A stretch of DNA of 64,000 nucleotides, taken from NCBI GenBank assembly GCA_022829145.1, contig CM040742.1, positions 18,563,131-18,627,130 of the forward strand, written 5' to 3'. Within the stretch, counting starts at the first letter, position 1, and the number at the start of each line of letters is the position of its first letter. Origin of the DNA: Albula goreensis. Lineage: Eukaryota > Chordata > Actinopteri > Albuliformes > Albulidae. A program made the position numbers and the translations under genes. Positions 1-10,043 of this stretch are shown here, piece by piece. The notes beneath the pieces were generated by a model. That model saw only the letters and a program-made list of their open reading frames with translations. It was not told the origin of the DNA and ran no database searches.

Positions 1-1200
1 ACGTACGAGAACAGGAAGAAAGGGAAGAAGAGAGATGAGCTGAAGCAGTCCTGTAGCACCATACCCGACTCCGATGTAGAGATGGAGCCGGTAACTGACC
101 AAATAAACAAGAGAGGCTGCGGCCCTTTCTGGCTTTGCATTTCCACTGCAACCACAATGTGCCTCATACACAAAGGCCTTCTTCGTCTTGAAGCGATTAT
201 CAGGGCCGAGGAGAAACAACTCCCATTTAACACAGCAGGAAGAGGAAAAACAGCGAGCGAACCACGTCAAGCTCGGTTTCAGACCTTTGGCAGCGTCATG
301 AAACAAAGCTCAGCCCCTTGGATGAAGACATTAACATGCAAACACTATCGACGTGTTAGATGGTTACAAGGCAATGAGCTATGCAAGCAGATAATTATAG
401 TGAACACTATCACTGTGCTTTTAGAAAGGGTTAAACCTCAGTGACGTATATCATTGGATTTGCTGTCTTCTGAAAGAAGCTGAGCCAGAGATCAAATAGA
501 TGAGAATCTGGCACACAGTAGGCTGTTCTTACAGTCTGTTGGCCCCCTTGGATTCCACGTATGGGTTTCCTCTTCTACTAGACTATTCTGACAACCAAGT
601 GAGCAACCCCATACAGGTTGATAACAACTATTCAAGAAACAAAAAGAGTGCTCAGGAGCAGATATTTCCTCAGCCCCTCACTACGCTGTCATCAGTGCCT
701 TTTAAAACCTTAAACATCCAGGCCCAAAACATCCGTTGTTCCCCTGGAAACGGTACTGCATGTGCTCACGTAATGCCTGTGATGATTTGTTGTCGTAAAT
801 CATAAATGACCGACTGTAAACGAGGCTTAGCTGGCCGCAGATCACTTTCATGATCCCAGTGAAGCATTTTCTCCCTCTCTTATGCCATGGCAAAAAAACC
901 CCTACAAACATGTCAAGATGGTTCCGCACATGATAGCAATAGGAGTGGAGAATGAGGGGAAGCTATGGGCTGCCCGCTACCTCTGGGTATGGAGTGATGT
1001 CATGGCTCTGAAAAGGACAGTGGCACATGCTCAGAGTGGGGCGTGCTTGTACTGGGGTACCAGCTGCCTGCTCTGATGATTCGTGTCCCAAAGGACCTTG
1101 CTTCCATTTGTCTGAGTGAGTATGTCACAGCCCACTGCAGACACAGCCCACACCAGATTATTCAAAAACAGAAACAGAGATCTCAATTTACACCCTCTCC
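1..1200. other. Intergenic stretch, no gene recognised
   Basis: Unique-looking non-coding DNA. Short open frames exist on both strands, but none resembles a known protein and none is bounded by convincing splice sites. The one structured item is a 52-bp element at 349-400 that has a related partner at 1345-1396, listed separately. Confidence 0.6.
349..400 (+). repeat. Copy A of a paired 52-bp element
   Basis: Aligns without gaps to 1345-1396 at 46 of 52 positions. The shared core reads AAGGCAATGAGCTATGCA and is followed by an AT-rich TAATTATAG block. The core resembles a POU/octamer-type ATGCA word next to a homeodomain-type TAATTA word. No such similarity is seen in the flanks, so this is not just part of a larger local duplication. 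It may be a cis-regulatory element or a repeat fragment. Confidence 0.6.
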
Positions 1201-1204
1201 CTCT

Positions 1205-1217
1205 ATATATATATATA

Positions 1218-1255
<38 letters not shown>
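1205..1255. repeat. (TA)n/(TG)n compound microsatellite
   Basis: A short TA run is followed by about 17 TG units. Open frames read through it on both strands are low-complexity artefacts. Confidence 0.95.
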
Positions 1256-1256
<1 letters not shown>

Positions 1257-1344
1257 ATGTATATATCTCCCTCTGTCCTGTGTCTTTCCCTCTCCCTTGC
1301 ATTCACTTTTTCTCACCCCCACCCTCCCCAAACATCTTTCAGTC

Positions 1345-1396
1345 CGATCTGTTAGATCGTTGCAAGGCAATGAGCTATGCATGCAGCTAATTATAG
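1345..1396 (+). repeat. Copy B of a paired 52-bp element
   Basis: Partner of 349-400, same strand, identical length, 46/52 identical. It carries ATGCATGCAG followed by CTAATTATAG. It lies directly upstream of a GC-rich stretch (1400-1560) with a CCAAT-type ATTGG, a GC box and an AP-1-like TGACTCA. Confidence 0.6.
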
Positions 1397-1399
1397 CCT

Positions 1400-1600
1400 G
1401 CGCTGTAGAGCAGAGCAGAGAGCCGGATGTGACAGCGTGAGGCATGTGCGTGATTGGCTTGGCCTTCGCAGGGAGAGGGGAGGAGAGGGAAGAGAGAGGG
1501 AGGGAGGGGGAGAGGGAGAGATAGACCACAAAGCCCCGCCCACAAACACAGCAGCACTGACTCATTCAGGCGCAGAGCAGAGATACCTGATCACTGACTT
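1400..1600. promoter_or_regulatory. GC-rich promoter-like stretch, orientation unknown
   Basis: Contains GTGATTGGCTTGG (inverted CCAAT core), AAAGCCCCGCCC (GC box) and GACTCATTCAGG (AP-1-like), with a G/A-rich purine tract between. No coding exon is recognised nearby. It could be a distal enhancer or promoter of a gene outside the window. This is inference from word content only. Confidence 0.25.
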
Positions 1601-1607
1601 GATTGTA

Positions 1608-1965
1608 TATACACACACATGCGTACACACACACACACGCACATACAAAAACACAGGTATATGCACGCACACCTACACATAAATATACACACACACATGC
1701 AAACACACTAACATACACATACACCTATATACACAGACACACACACACAAAGACATACCGACACGCAGACATGCACACAAGCACACAAGCATTAACATAC
1801 ATGCATACATGCACACATATATGCAAACACACAACCACATACACAAGCAAACACTCATGCATATACACATATACTGACACACATTCACACACACAAATAC
1901 CCACGAGCACACACATGCACAAGCATGCATGTTCACAGACACATGAATGCACTCAAAAAAGCACA
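1608..1965. repeat. Degenerate (CA)n-rich cryptic microsatellite
   Basis: About 350 bp of interrupted ACAC/ACAT repeats. The long Thr/His/Tyr-rich and Cys/Val-rich open frames on the two strands come from this low-complexity sequence and are not genes. Confidence 0.9.
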
Positions 1966-2179
1966 TACATATGCAGCCATTTTCCTCACTTATTCATGCA
2001 AACACAAAAGGCTTGAGACAACCATTAGCAATGCACACACTTCCACCTTCACAAACAGTCCTCATGCATACACACCCTGAGAAATGGGATGCAGAGGGGA
2101 AACAAACGCTATCTTTCCCAGAATTAGAACCTCAACAGGATGCATATCCAGGGAGCCTCCTCTCCAAATGATTTGACTC

Positions 2180-2440
2180 ATTCCTGATGTTTCTCATGTG
2201 ATATATCACGTCCTGCAGTTTGTGGTGTTGCACAATGATCCAAGTCAGAAGAGTAATTTCAGTTAAAGTATGAGAGTTTGGCCGTACTGAGCACTTTTTG
2301 CAGATACAGATGAGATGTATATCCTGGGAATACAGCTATTGAGCAAATACTACGTTTCCAACAAGTTCCATCAGCTACCACGTCCAAAATTCATGCTTTT
2401 TGAAGTATTTCTTCAAGGAAACAATGAAGTACAGAGAGCT
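2180..2440 (+). repeat. Dispersed repeat family, copy 1
   Basis: Shares ordered blocks with 23218-23410 and 33830-34025: TCCTGATGTTT, a CACATCCTGT-like block, GCACAATGATCCAAGTC, GATGAGATGTA, and (with the third copy) AAGTATTTCTTCAAG. The copies are diverged. Family unknown; it may be an old SINE or MITE. Confidence 0.5.
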
Positions 2441-2449
2441 GGAGCAGTC

Positions 2450-3300
2450 TTTAACACTGGCAGAGAATTTGTTCTACAACAGAAAGAGTAAGATGGTACA
2501 GGTAATCAACTTGATGATCAGCATCTCAGGAGACATGAGAGACAGATGTGTGAGGAAATGGCAGACTGAAAGTAAAAAATAAAAGGAACAGAATGGTTAA
2601 TACAGCAGTGAGCAAGACCAAAGGGTTTTCAATGGTAAATTGAAGCAGCAACAGGAAGCAAATGGAGTAAACAGTGCTGGGCAGAAGCAGGAGAAAGAGT
2701 AGAGGGGATGAAAAGATAAAAGACACTCCAAGCAGAAGAATTAGGTATTGTTCACACACTGCAGCACAGAGTAACTTGTTTGTAAATAACTGGGTGGCAT
2801 AACGATTATTTGGTGTTCCAATAAAGTGTGTCATGGCATGATCCTCACATATCCTCAAGCTACTTAAAGCAGGGGGCCGGCCTTATTTATGGCTCAACTG
2901 GTCACATACTTGCACATGCACACGAGTGTGAACACTCACAAACACAACACATCCACTACATTTGGATGTGGATAAAGATACACATTTACATTTATACATG
3001 CAGGTTGAAATTAATGCAACGAGACAGCAACAGGACACACACACACACACAAGTATTCTGCGCTGCTTGCTGCCTACGTGTGTGACAAAGGATGAGATCA
3101 CCATTCAGCTCATTTCAGAGCTATTCAGACCAGCTACCGCTGGGAGTCTTTTTCTTTTTTCATTCAGAAGGAATGACGCTGTACCACTCCACTCTGCAGT
3201 CCAAAAAAAAGGAAACAAGACTCATTCATGCATTGAGCCCAGTCATTCAGCTGAGAGAGAGGGAGATAAAAAGAGAGGGAGAGATGGAGAGAGAGGAGCA
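2450..3300. other. Intergenic stretch with short CA runs
   Basis: No gene recognised. A short (CA)n run lies at about 3037-3050 and a GA-rich tract at about 3250-3300. The content is otherwise unremarkable. Confidence 0.5.
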
Positions 3301-4200
3301 GGGGGATGCAGGCGTGTGGTGGCAGGGTTGGGGTCACCTGGACTGCTGCACTAGTGTAACAGCTCTGCGGGGGGTTGGGGGTGGGGTGACTGGCGAGGCT
3401 GAGCGCACCCCCCTCCTCTCTCCTCCTCTGCCCCCCTCCTCCTCCCTCGACAGCATGAGTCAGAGGCAGGCCGCTTCCCTTAATGCACTGCGGAAGCACG
3501 GTGTGACGTCTCCTCTCCTTCTCTCCCAGCCCCCCTCCTGCTGCAGCTGCAGAGGGGCTCCAGAGGGCCAGGGCTGTCCCCCTCCCCCACCGCCTGAGAT
3601 AGGGCAGGATGCACCCACAGGACCGGACACCTGTGCCCCCCCAAACATGCGCCCTGATGCTCCCATGCAGAGAAGCATAAAACAACAAGGTTAACATCTG
3701 CTCCACTTCGGAGTTGAACGGGTCCCCACCACTTTGTTCAGTCCCAGTCCATATGAAGTACATGCATTTGATCACACTTTGGCCTGCCACCCTTCCTTTC
3801 AACTGTCTCACTCTTTCTGAGACAGGCAGAGAGGCAGGTGAATCGCGTCGGAGAGAGGGGGAGGCAGAGGAGTTTCGCTGACCGAGTGGAACATCACACC
3901 AGGGTCCCTGTGGTACGCCCGAACCAGTCTGAAGATGACTCACTGCGGCTCATCCATCAAACCCCCCCCACTCAGGCACAGCCCACATCCTCCCCCTGTC
4001 AGACAGACATTATCAGTGCAGTGTCAGCACCCCCTCCGTCCGCGTAAATGGAATCCAAATGGACGGCCAGCCGGCCGGGGGTTGTGGGCTGCGGGCCTGG
4101 GTGGGGGGAGGGGAGTGGTTGAGATGACTCAGAGCCAGAGCAGGAAGTGGCAGCCACCATGGAGGATGGAAGCAGGAAGTGGAAGGCCCTGAATGTTAAC
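3300..4200. promoter_or_regulatory. GC-rich block with repeated AP-1-like and ETS-like words
   Basis: This is much richer in G+C than its surroundings. It contains three AP-1-like words (ATGAGTCA near 3457, ATGACTCA near 3941 and again near 4123) and two GCAGGAAGTGG ETS-type words at 4139-4150 and 4171-4182. A short frame with a good initiation context, GCCACCATGG, starts at 4159 and stops after 32 codons at 4257. No known protein was recognised. A CpG-rich regulatory region or an unrecognised first exon are both possible. Confidence 0.3.
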
Positions 4201-4427
4201 ATGGTGTCCCAAATCCCTGGAAACAGGACATTTCAGAGACATCTCACACCCCACTGACCCTATGCTTCACTTCCTCATCGTCCCGCAGTGGTAAAGTGCA
4301 CGCCCATCCATACAAAAGAACCAGCCCCTCAATTGGGGCTACAAGATGCTGACACAAAGGGCCAAAAATGCCAAGTGATTCCCACTGGTGAAAATAATCC
4401 AACTCTTCTAGGTCGTGAATACCTGTA

Positions 4428-5194
4428 CAGTGCATTCGCATTTTAGGCGAAGATGTGGTCCTGAACAGGCTCGCGTAAAGCAAAATCGCGTAATCCAAGT
4501 GTAATATCCCCATTTAAATTAATGTAAATGCTCGAGATGCCTTCCGCAGTCGCGTAACGTCTACTAACTTACTCAGAAAATTCGTAGTAAGGATTGAACT
4601 TTTACCATATGTAGGACTCAGCAGCAAATAGCATGTGACAACTTTTTTTTTAACCATACTATATGGACCGTTTTTTTGCGTACTATACAGAGAGAGGGTG
4701 TGTGTGTGAGAGTGAGTGAGTGTGATGCTCAACCGCGTGGTGTTAGATAGTACAACAACGTGTAGTCTGTGATAAAGGAACAGAGAAAGAGAGTGTGTGT
4801 GAGTGAGTGTGATGCTCAACCGCGTGGTGTTGGAGTTTGCATGCGTATGTCTGTGTGTAAAAGTGAAGAGAATGGAAATAGCAAGAACTAGTGGGAATTT
4901 ATGATAGAGAGAGTGGATAATGTATTGGTAAAGGGGATATCAGATAATGCCAATGGTACAGTATATCATTACATTTCTGCTAAATAAATGCTGTACACTA
5001 CTTTAAATACCACTCGTAACTTCCTTTGCCAATTCAAATATTATTAAATATTAATATTACATAATATTATTTAAACATACCACTCGCGTTAAAGTGCATA
5101 ATGTCGCGTAAAGCGATAATTTTTTCATTTGTGTTTCAAGGGGCGTTAAAGCGAAATCGCGTATATTAAGTTCGCGTAAAAAACGAATGCACTG
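4428..5194. mobile_element. Non-autonomous DNA transposon with CAGTGCATTCG termini
   Basis: The left end CAGTGCATTCG and right end CGAATGCACTG are inverted repeats. Both are flanked by TA (GTAC on each side), as expected for a Tc1/mariner/pogo-type TA target. Near both ends the sequence repeats words such as GCGTAAAGCGA and AATCGCGTA. Internally, GTGATGCTCAACCGCGTGG occurs twice (4721 and 4808) within a duplicated block carrying short GTGA repeats. There is no long transposase frame, so the element must rely on one elsewhere. Superfamily assignment is inferred from termini and target site only. Confidence 0.75.
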
Positions 5195-5199
5195 TACTT

Positions 5200-6740
5200 A
5201 TGCTGTATATTTAAATACAATTTTAAGTAAATTAGGTTATGCCTTGGTCTGGAAAACATTCCTGTTCGCCTTATCACAGTGATGGAATGTGTCTTCACAG
5301 ATGTATTCAAGATGATAGTTTGAGCCACAACCAAACATTTTTCTGAGAACCTGATCTCAGGTGAAGTCGCATTCTCTTTCCCAGCATTGTGTAACCGCCC
5401 TAGTTTGTAAATTTTGAAGAAGAACTTACCGCAAAGTTGACTCTCATGCATTCTCTGTCAAAAAAGGGGAAATATGTACACTTATTCATTGCATTCTTTA
5501 CCGTTGCGATAATATGAGTCCTGCCAAAGCACAATGCAACTTCCTGGTCATATACTGGAGAAAGGGAGCTCATTCACACTACTAATTGACATATTTGCAG
5601 AAGCTGCATTCATTTGTCCTTGGGTCTTCTTTCAGGCTGGCTGAACAGGATTGTGTAACTCTCAATAATGCATTTGTCCTTGGCTGATATTTAGTTGATA
5701 TGTTTTCATAATTCAGGTAATAGAATGACCACGGGTGTTTCTTCAGCCATGCTCTATCCATTTATGGGTTTATTAATTTTCACGTTGAATAACCCCCCCC
5801 CCCCTCACCATCATTGCATTAAACACTGTGCTGCAATTCCTGACCCAAAATCATGTCCTGGAATTCATTTCTAGATTCCACATTTTCCCCCATGACCCAA
5901 ATTCTTTCTACACAAACCACTTAATACAGTGGGTACAATTCAACCCTAACTCATGTTCAGGAAGGAACAATGAAGATAGTTTTTGTGACCTGAGAGGAGA
6001 TCCATTGTCTCTTGGTTATCTTGGTTTTATTACATTTTGAAGTTAATTCCTCCATGCATATAAAAGCAGAAAATAGAACAGGACATCCCCCCATGAATGT
6101 GAATGTCCTTCCCAACATCAGTAGTGTGCCTGGTAACTGTAAATAAAAACCTCTGAAAATCTGCAGGATCTCCAGTTTGAAAGTATACTTTTCAACTGTA
6201 AGAGCCTAAAAAAAACTGGGCTCAGCTTGGGACCACAAAATACAGGATTATGCATCAATGCTAGAGACTAACTGGGCAGGAAAGTCACAAGCAGTGGCTG
6301 TGATAGTATGCCTTTGAGGTAGGAACTTGTGTGGGCAAGAATCCTGAAGTGAGAATCAATGTCATATCAATACAGAATGTCAAACCGAAAAGCATTGCAA
6401 GTCACTTTACAGAAAGCCTCTGCCATGCAAATACAGCGCAACAAACTGCAAGTGACACTTCAGACTACTTTGACACTAACTGATGTTACAGCTTGTTCAT
6501 CTTCCACACACACAACTTCCTAAAACCTCAAAAAAATTAACAGCGCATTTTTCACTTGCAATTACTCTCACTGTCATTTAAAAACATGATAATTATGGTG
6601 ATGTGTAACGCTGAAAGCAACCACAGATGTTAGTGTGTTTCTAGGTGTTTGGTGGACACAATCCTCAAACAGCTTAAATCAAACCAACCCATACCCAGAG
6701 AAAAGACTCAAAAGAACCACCAGAACCATTGCTACAGAAG
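5200..6740. other. Intergenic stretch, nothing recognised
   Basis: AT-rich non-coding DNA between the transposon and the presumed end of the ndfip1 transcript. It has a C-homopolymer near 5791 and no supported gene. Confidence 0.55.
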
Positions 6741-6745
6741 TGACA

Positions 6746-9700
6746 TTTATTAGACGTTTGCTATATTTACAGTCGTACACATTTTTGTATCCATAAAAAC
6801 CTCCAAGGTGCAGTACTACTTGGCAGAGAGCATGGAAAAGCTCCTTTTTGTGTGAAGGGAGAAGAAAAGGGGCTGTTGTGTCTGACGTGTGAAAACAACG
6901 GGATCAAGGTAGGGGTCGCATGGGAAACATTCTCCCGCCTTGTTAATTTGCTGCGGTGCGGCTCTTTCATCGCTGTAGTAATGACAGAGGGGCTGAGCCT
7001 GCCGCTCAAAGACACCGCTGCAAGACTTTTTGGGAGCACTCGTTTTTTAGAGGTGGTTTTCGTTGTTTGGTTGTTGTTGACAAGGCCTCCCCACAACAGA
7101 TGAAGCATTCTGGGATTTGCTGTGTGTGTGTGTGTGTGTTGTGTGTGTGTGTGTGTGACCGCACATGTGCATGTGGGGAAAGGGGGGGTCAGGCTACCTG
7201 CTGCCCAGGTCACACACTGGTCACTGAGCATGGGCAGGCAACCGCAGGCAGAAATACAAGGGGGGAGCACGCCCCTACCAAGCAGGTGTGCTCATAACTC
7301 TTCCTGGCCACAGTGACCACATGGTGACCGGGGCAGCATGCAGTGACAGCTGACTCCCAAACTGGGAGTGCTCACGTCAGTGTGCTTTGCATCATCATCA
7401 AATTCATTCAGGTGCTTGGTAAATTAATGATTTTTGTCCCAATGTTTTCCACAACGAATGGCGAGAACAAAAAGCAGGCCTGTAGTACTGCCTTAGGCTT
7501 GCATCTGTACGTCTGCAAAATGCACCTTCCTTCCTCATCTTACCTTGGTTTTGCCTGCGCTTGTGTTCCCTATGCATACATTCTACGCATATACTATAAA
7601 CCTTACCTGGAAAAATGATACTATTTTCACAACGTTTTTTTTTTTTTTTTCTTTAAAGAGAGTTGCATTAACTTCATACCTTATACAACAAAACACTGCT
7701 TTTACATTTTTTTGACAAATCTCACCCCTAACCCCCACCCCCTCCATTAAGAGTACTGTGAATCATGATTCCAAGCCAGCATGAGGCTGCTTCCAAATCA
7801 AAACTGCATTATGGAAAGACAGAAAAAGAAACAAGACTGCCCTCTACTGGCTTGCAAGGGCAAAGTGCATGCTACTGTTCGACTATTAACAGATAATATA
7901 TAAGGCATTATTCATACATCACAAACTTGATTGCAAACAGCACTTAACATTAGCCACTAGAATGGTTACAGATTTATCAGCATCCACTAGTAAAATTTTA
8001 CATCTAGAAACATAGAAAGTAATGTCTCATTCTTTAATAGAACGGTGCAATTCAAAGCAGTAATTTTTTCCCGTCTATCTTCTGTGGTTTCGTTTTTGGA
8101 ACTTCCTGCAGGTGTGCAGTGCAGTAGAATTCTGATCATGGGTTTGGTTTTTTTTTTTTCCTCGTTTTCTCACTGCATCCGGGATTCTAAATGCAGGAAG
8201 GAGTTTTCTGTTTTCATTTCCAAAAAAAAAAGGAAAGAAAGCAGCTGCAAGAAAAAGAACATTGAAACAATTAAAATAAACACCTGTCTATTTTAGGAGA
8301 ATTATAGGAGACGACAGTGTAAAATTCAGATTTCCCTCTGCCACTATAGCCTTCGTCTAATTCACAACTCTGAAAAACATTTTAACAATGACCGTCATGC
8401 TTTTCTCTTCTCTACCCATCATATACTGCCATATGTACTTGAATTTTTGTTTAACTTCTACTTGCTACCAAAACCCTGTCAATTCAAAATTATGCAAACT
8501 AACTTCAATATCTGTTGACAGGATAATAAGCAGTTAACTGCAGTATGAAAATTGGTATTACACATTAGTATAAGTGTTACCAAGCCACTAGCTAACCTTT
8601 ACAGCAGAGAGGTGAAAACCACCTCTTTTCTCCTATTCATGGAAGGAAAGTAATCGATAGGCAACTTGTATTCCCATGAATCTTAGTGCATCAAACACAC
8701 AAGAGAGCTGCCCTTCCTTTTCCAGTCCTTTCATTCCTGTAGTTTTTGAGGGAGAGACTGCAGCGTCACATACAGGGTAAGCTCAACGTACACTAGTGCA
8801 TAATCATATGTAGAAAACAGGATATGAGTGAAATATAAGGTCACACAAGGTGTGAATCACCTTCCCAAAGGAAACCAAGTTAGACTGACAATGCACGTAA
8901 TGCCCTATATGCCCTACGTCCGCCTGATAGAGACACCAGATGTCATTTCACATCACTTCCTGTTTATAGCAACTCCAAAGGACACACACATGTGAGAAGC
9001 TAACAAGGTCGGCATCTTGGGTTTGCTCCTCTCTGTGCGAAGAGTGCATGCTCAGCTGCTACACATTGCTAACTCTGCCTTCATTCAATGTGGTTAAAAA
9101 TGAAACCCCCTACAGAAAGTCCTGAGTGCAGCAGTATTTTGTTCTCTGAAAGTGATTTTTTTTGTGTTTTAAGGGCTATTTGTCAGAGGGAAAACTTGAC
9201 TAGCTGTGTCAAATTTAACTATTTCTGCAACAACCCCCAACACACTTCTACAGGCCCAGCCCCTATCAGCCCAAAGCAAATTGCTTCACTACACTGTGTT
9301 ACTTCTTCATTTACTGTTTCACTTCTTTAGTTACTCTCTGCCAACAAATATTCTGTATTGCTAAGAGAGTCTTTGCACCACCTACTGGTGGCAGGGAGGT
9401 ACTTGATTTTAAGTCACAGGCGATATTCCATCAGGGTACACCCTAGTGAGGCAGCTGGTGAGATGTTCAATGTATACTGATGAATATACCTAACACACAA
9501 AGCAGACCACATCCGACTTCATAACACTTGGGAATATAACTATTCCACTTCATCAGAGGGCTGAAGATCAGGGCCAACCCTTGCCCAACAAAGACTGCCT
9601 GCTGCTCCTGTTTCCACCAAAAACTCGGCAAACAGCTAAGACTACTGAAACTGCATGAGCCAAGTTAACAGAGCAATTAAATGCTTTGATTGAACAATTC

Positions 9701-10043
9701 AGTGCTGTAATAAACAGGAAAAATGTGTCTCCAGGACTAGGGTCAAGGTACTCTAACATCAATTCTAATCCTGTTAAAGGCCCAATTGCATATATTACAA
9801 TTGTGAACTATCCTGTCTGTAAAGGTGCTGAGGAAATGAGAATGTGTTTCTGTTGTTCAAAGTTGTTCCATGAACATCTACATCACAAGTCTGCTTTCAA
9901 ATATTTATTCAAACAGTGAACAGGCCTTTCAGGACCCCTGTCAGTCAGCAGAATGTCCTGCTCAGGCATCAGGCAGCCCCACTCTGCTCTCAGTGAGGGA
10001 CTCTTACCATATGGCTGGCTGCGCTAATGTTAGCCCCATACCT
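6746..10043 (-). other. ndfip1: Probable 3' UTR of ndfip1
   Basis: Follows the ndfip1 stop codon on the minus strand without an obvious intron. The farthest plausible polyadenylation signal read on this strand is AATAAA at 6746-6751; a nearer one lies about 9903-9908. Use of the distal site would give a 3.3-kb 3' UTR. It contains a (TG)n run at 7119-7158 and several homopolymers. Its extent is inferred; no transcript data are available. Confidence 0.4.

Noticed and set aside
1203..2016. Several long open frames rich in Thr/His/Tyr or Cys/Val
   Set aside because: They are translations of (CA)n/(TG)n repeats.
3164..3943. 259-codon open frame on the minus strand
   Set aside because: Lies in a GC-rich block where stops are rare. 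The Pro/Gly/Ser-rich composition matches no known protein, no splice context fits, and overlapping frames on the other strand are equally long.
1..6700. Search for a SPRY4-like gene (human neighbour of NDFIP1)
   Set aside because: No Cys-rich Sprouty domain was seen in any frame.
6767..7270. 167-codon minus-strand frame near the ndfip1 transcript end
   Set aside because: No homology recognised. It includes a microsatellite and lies in the probable ndfip1 3' UTR.
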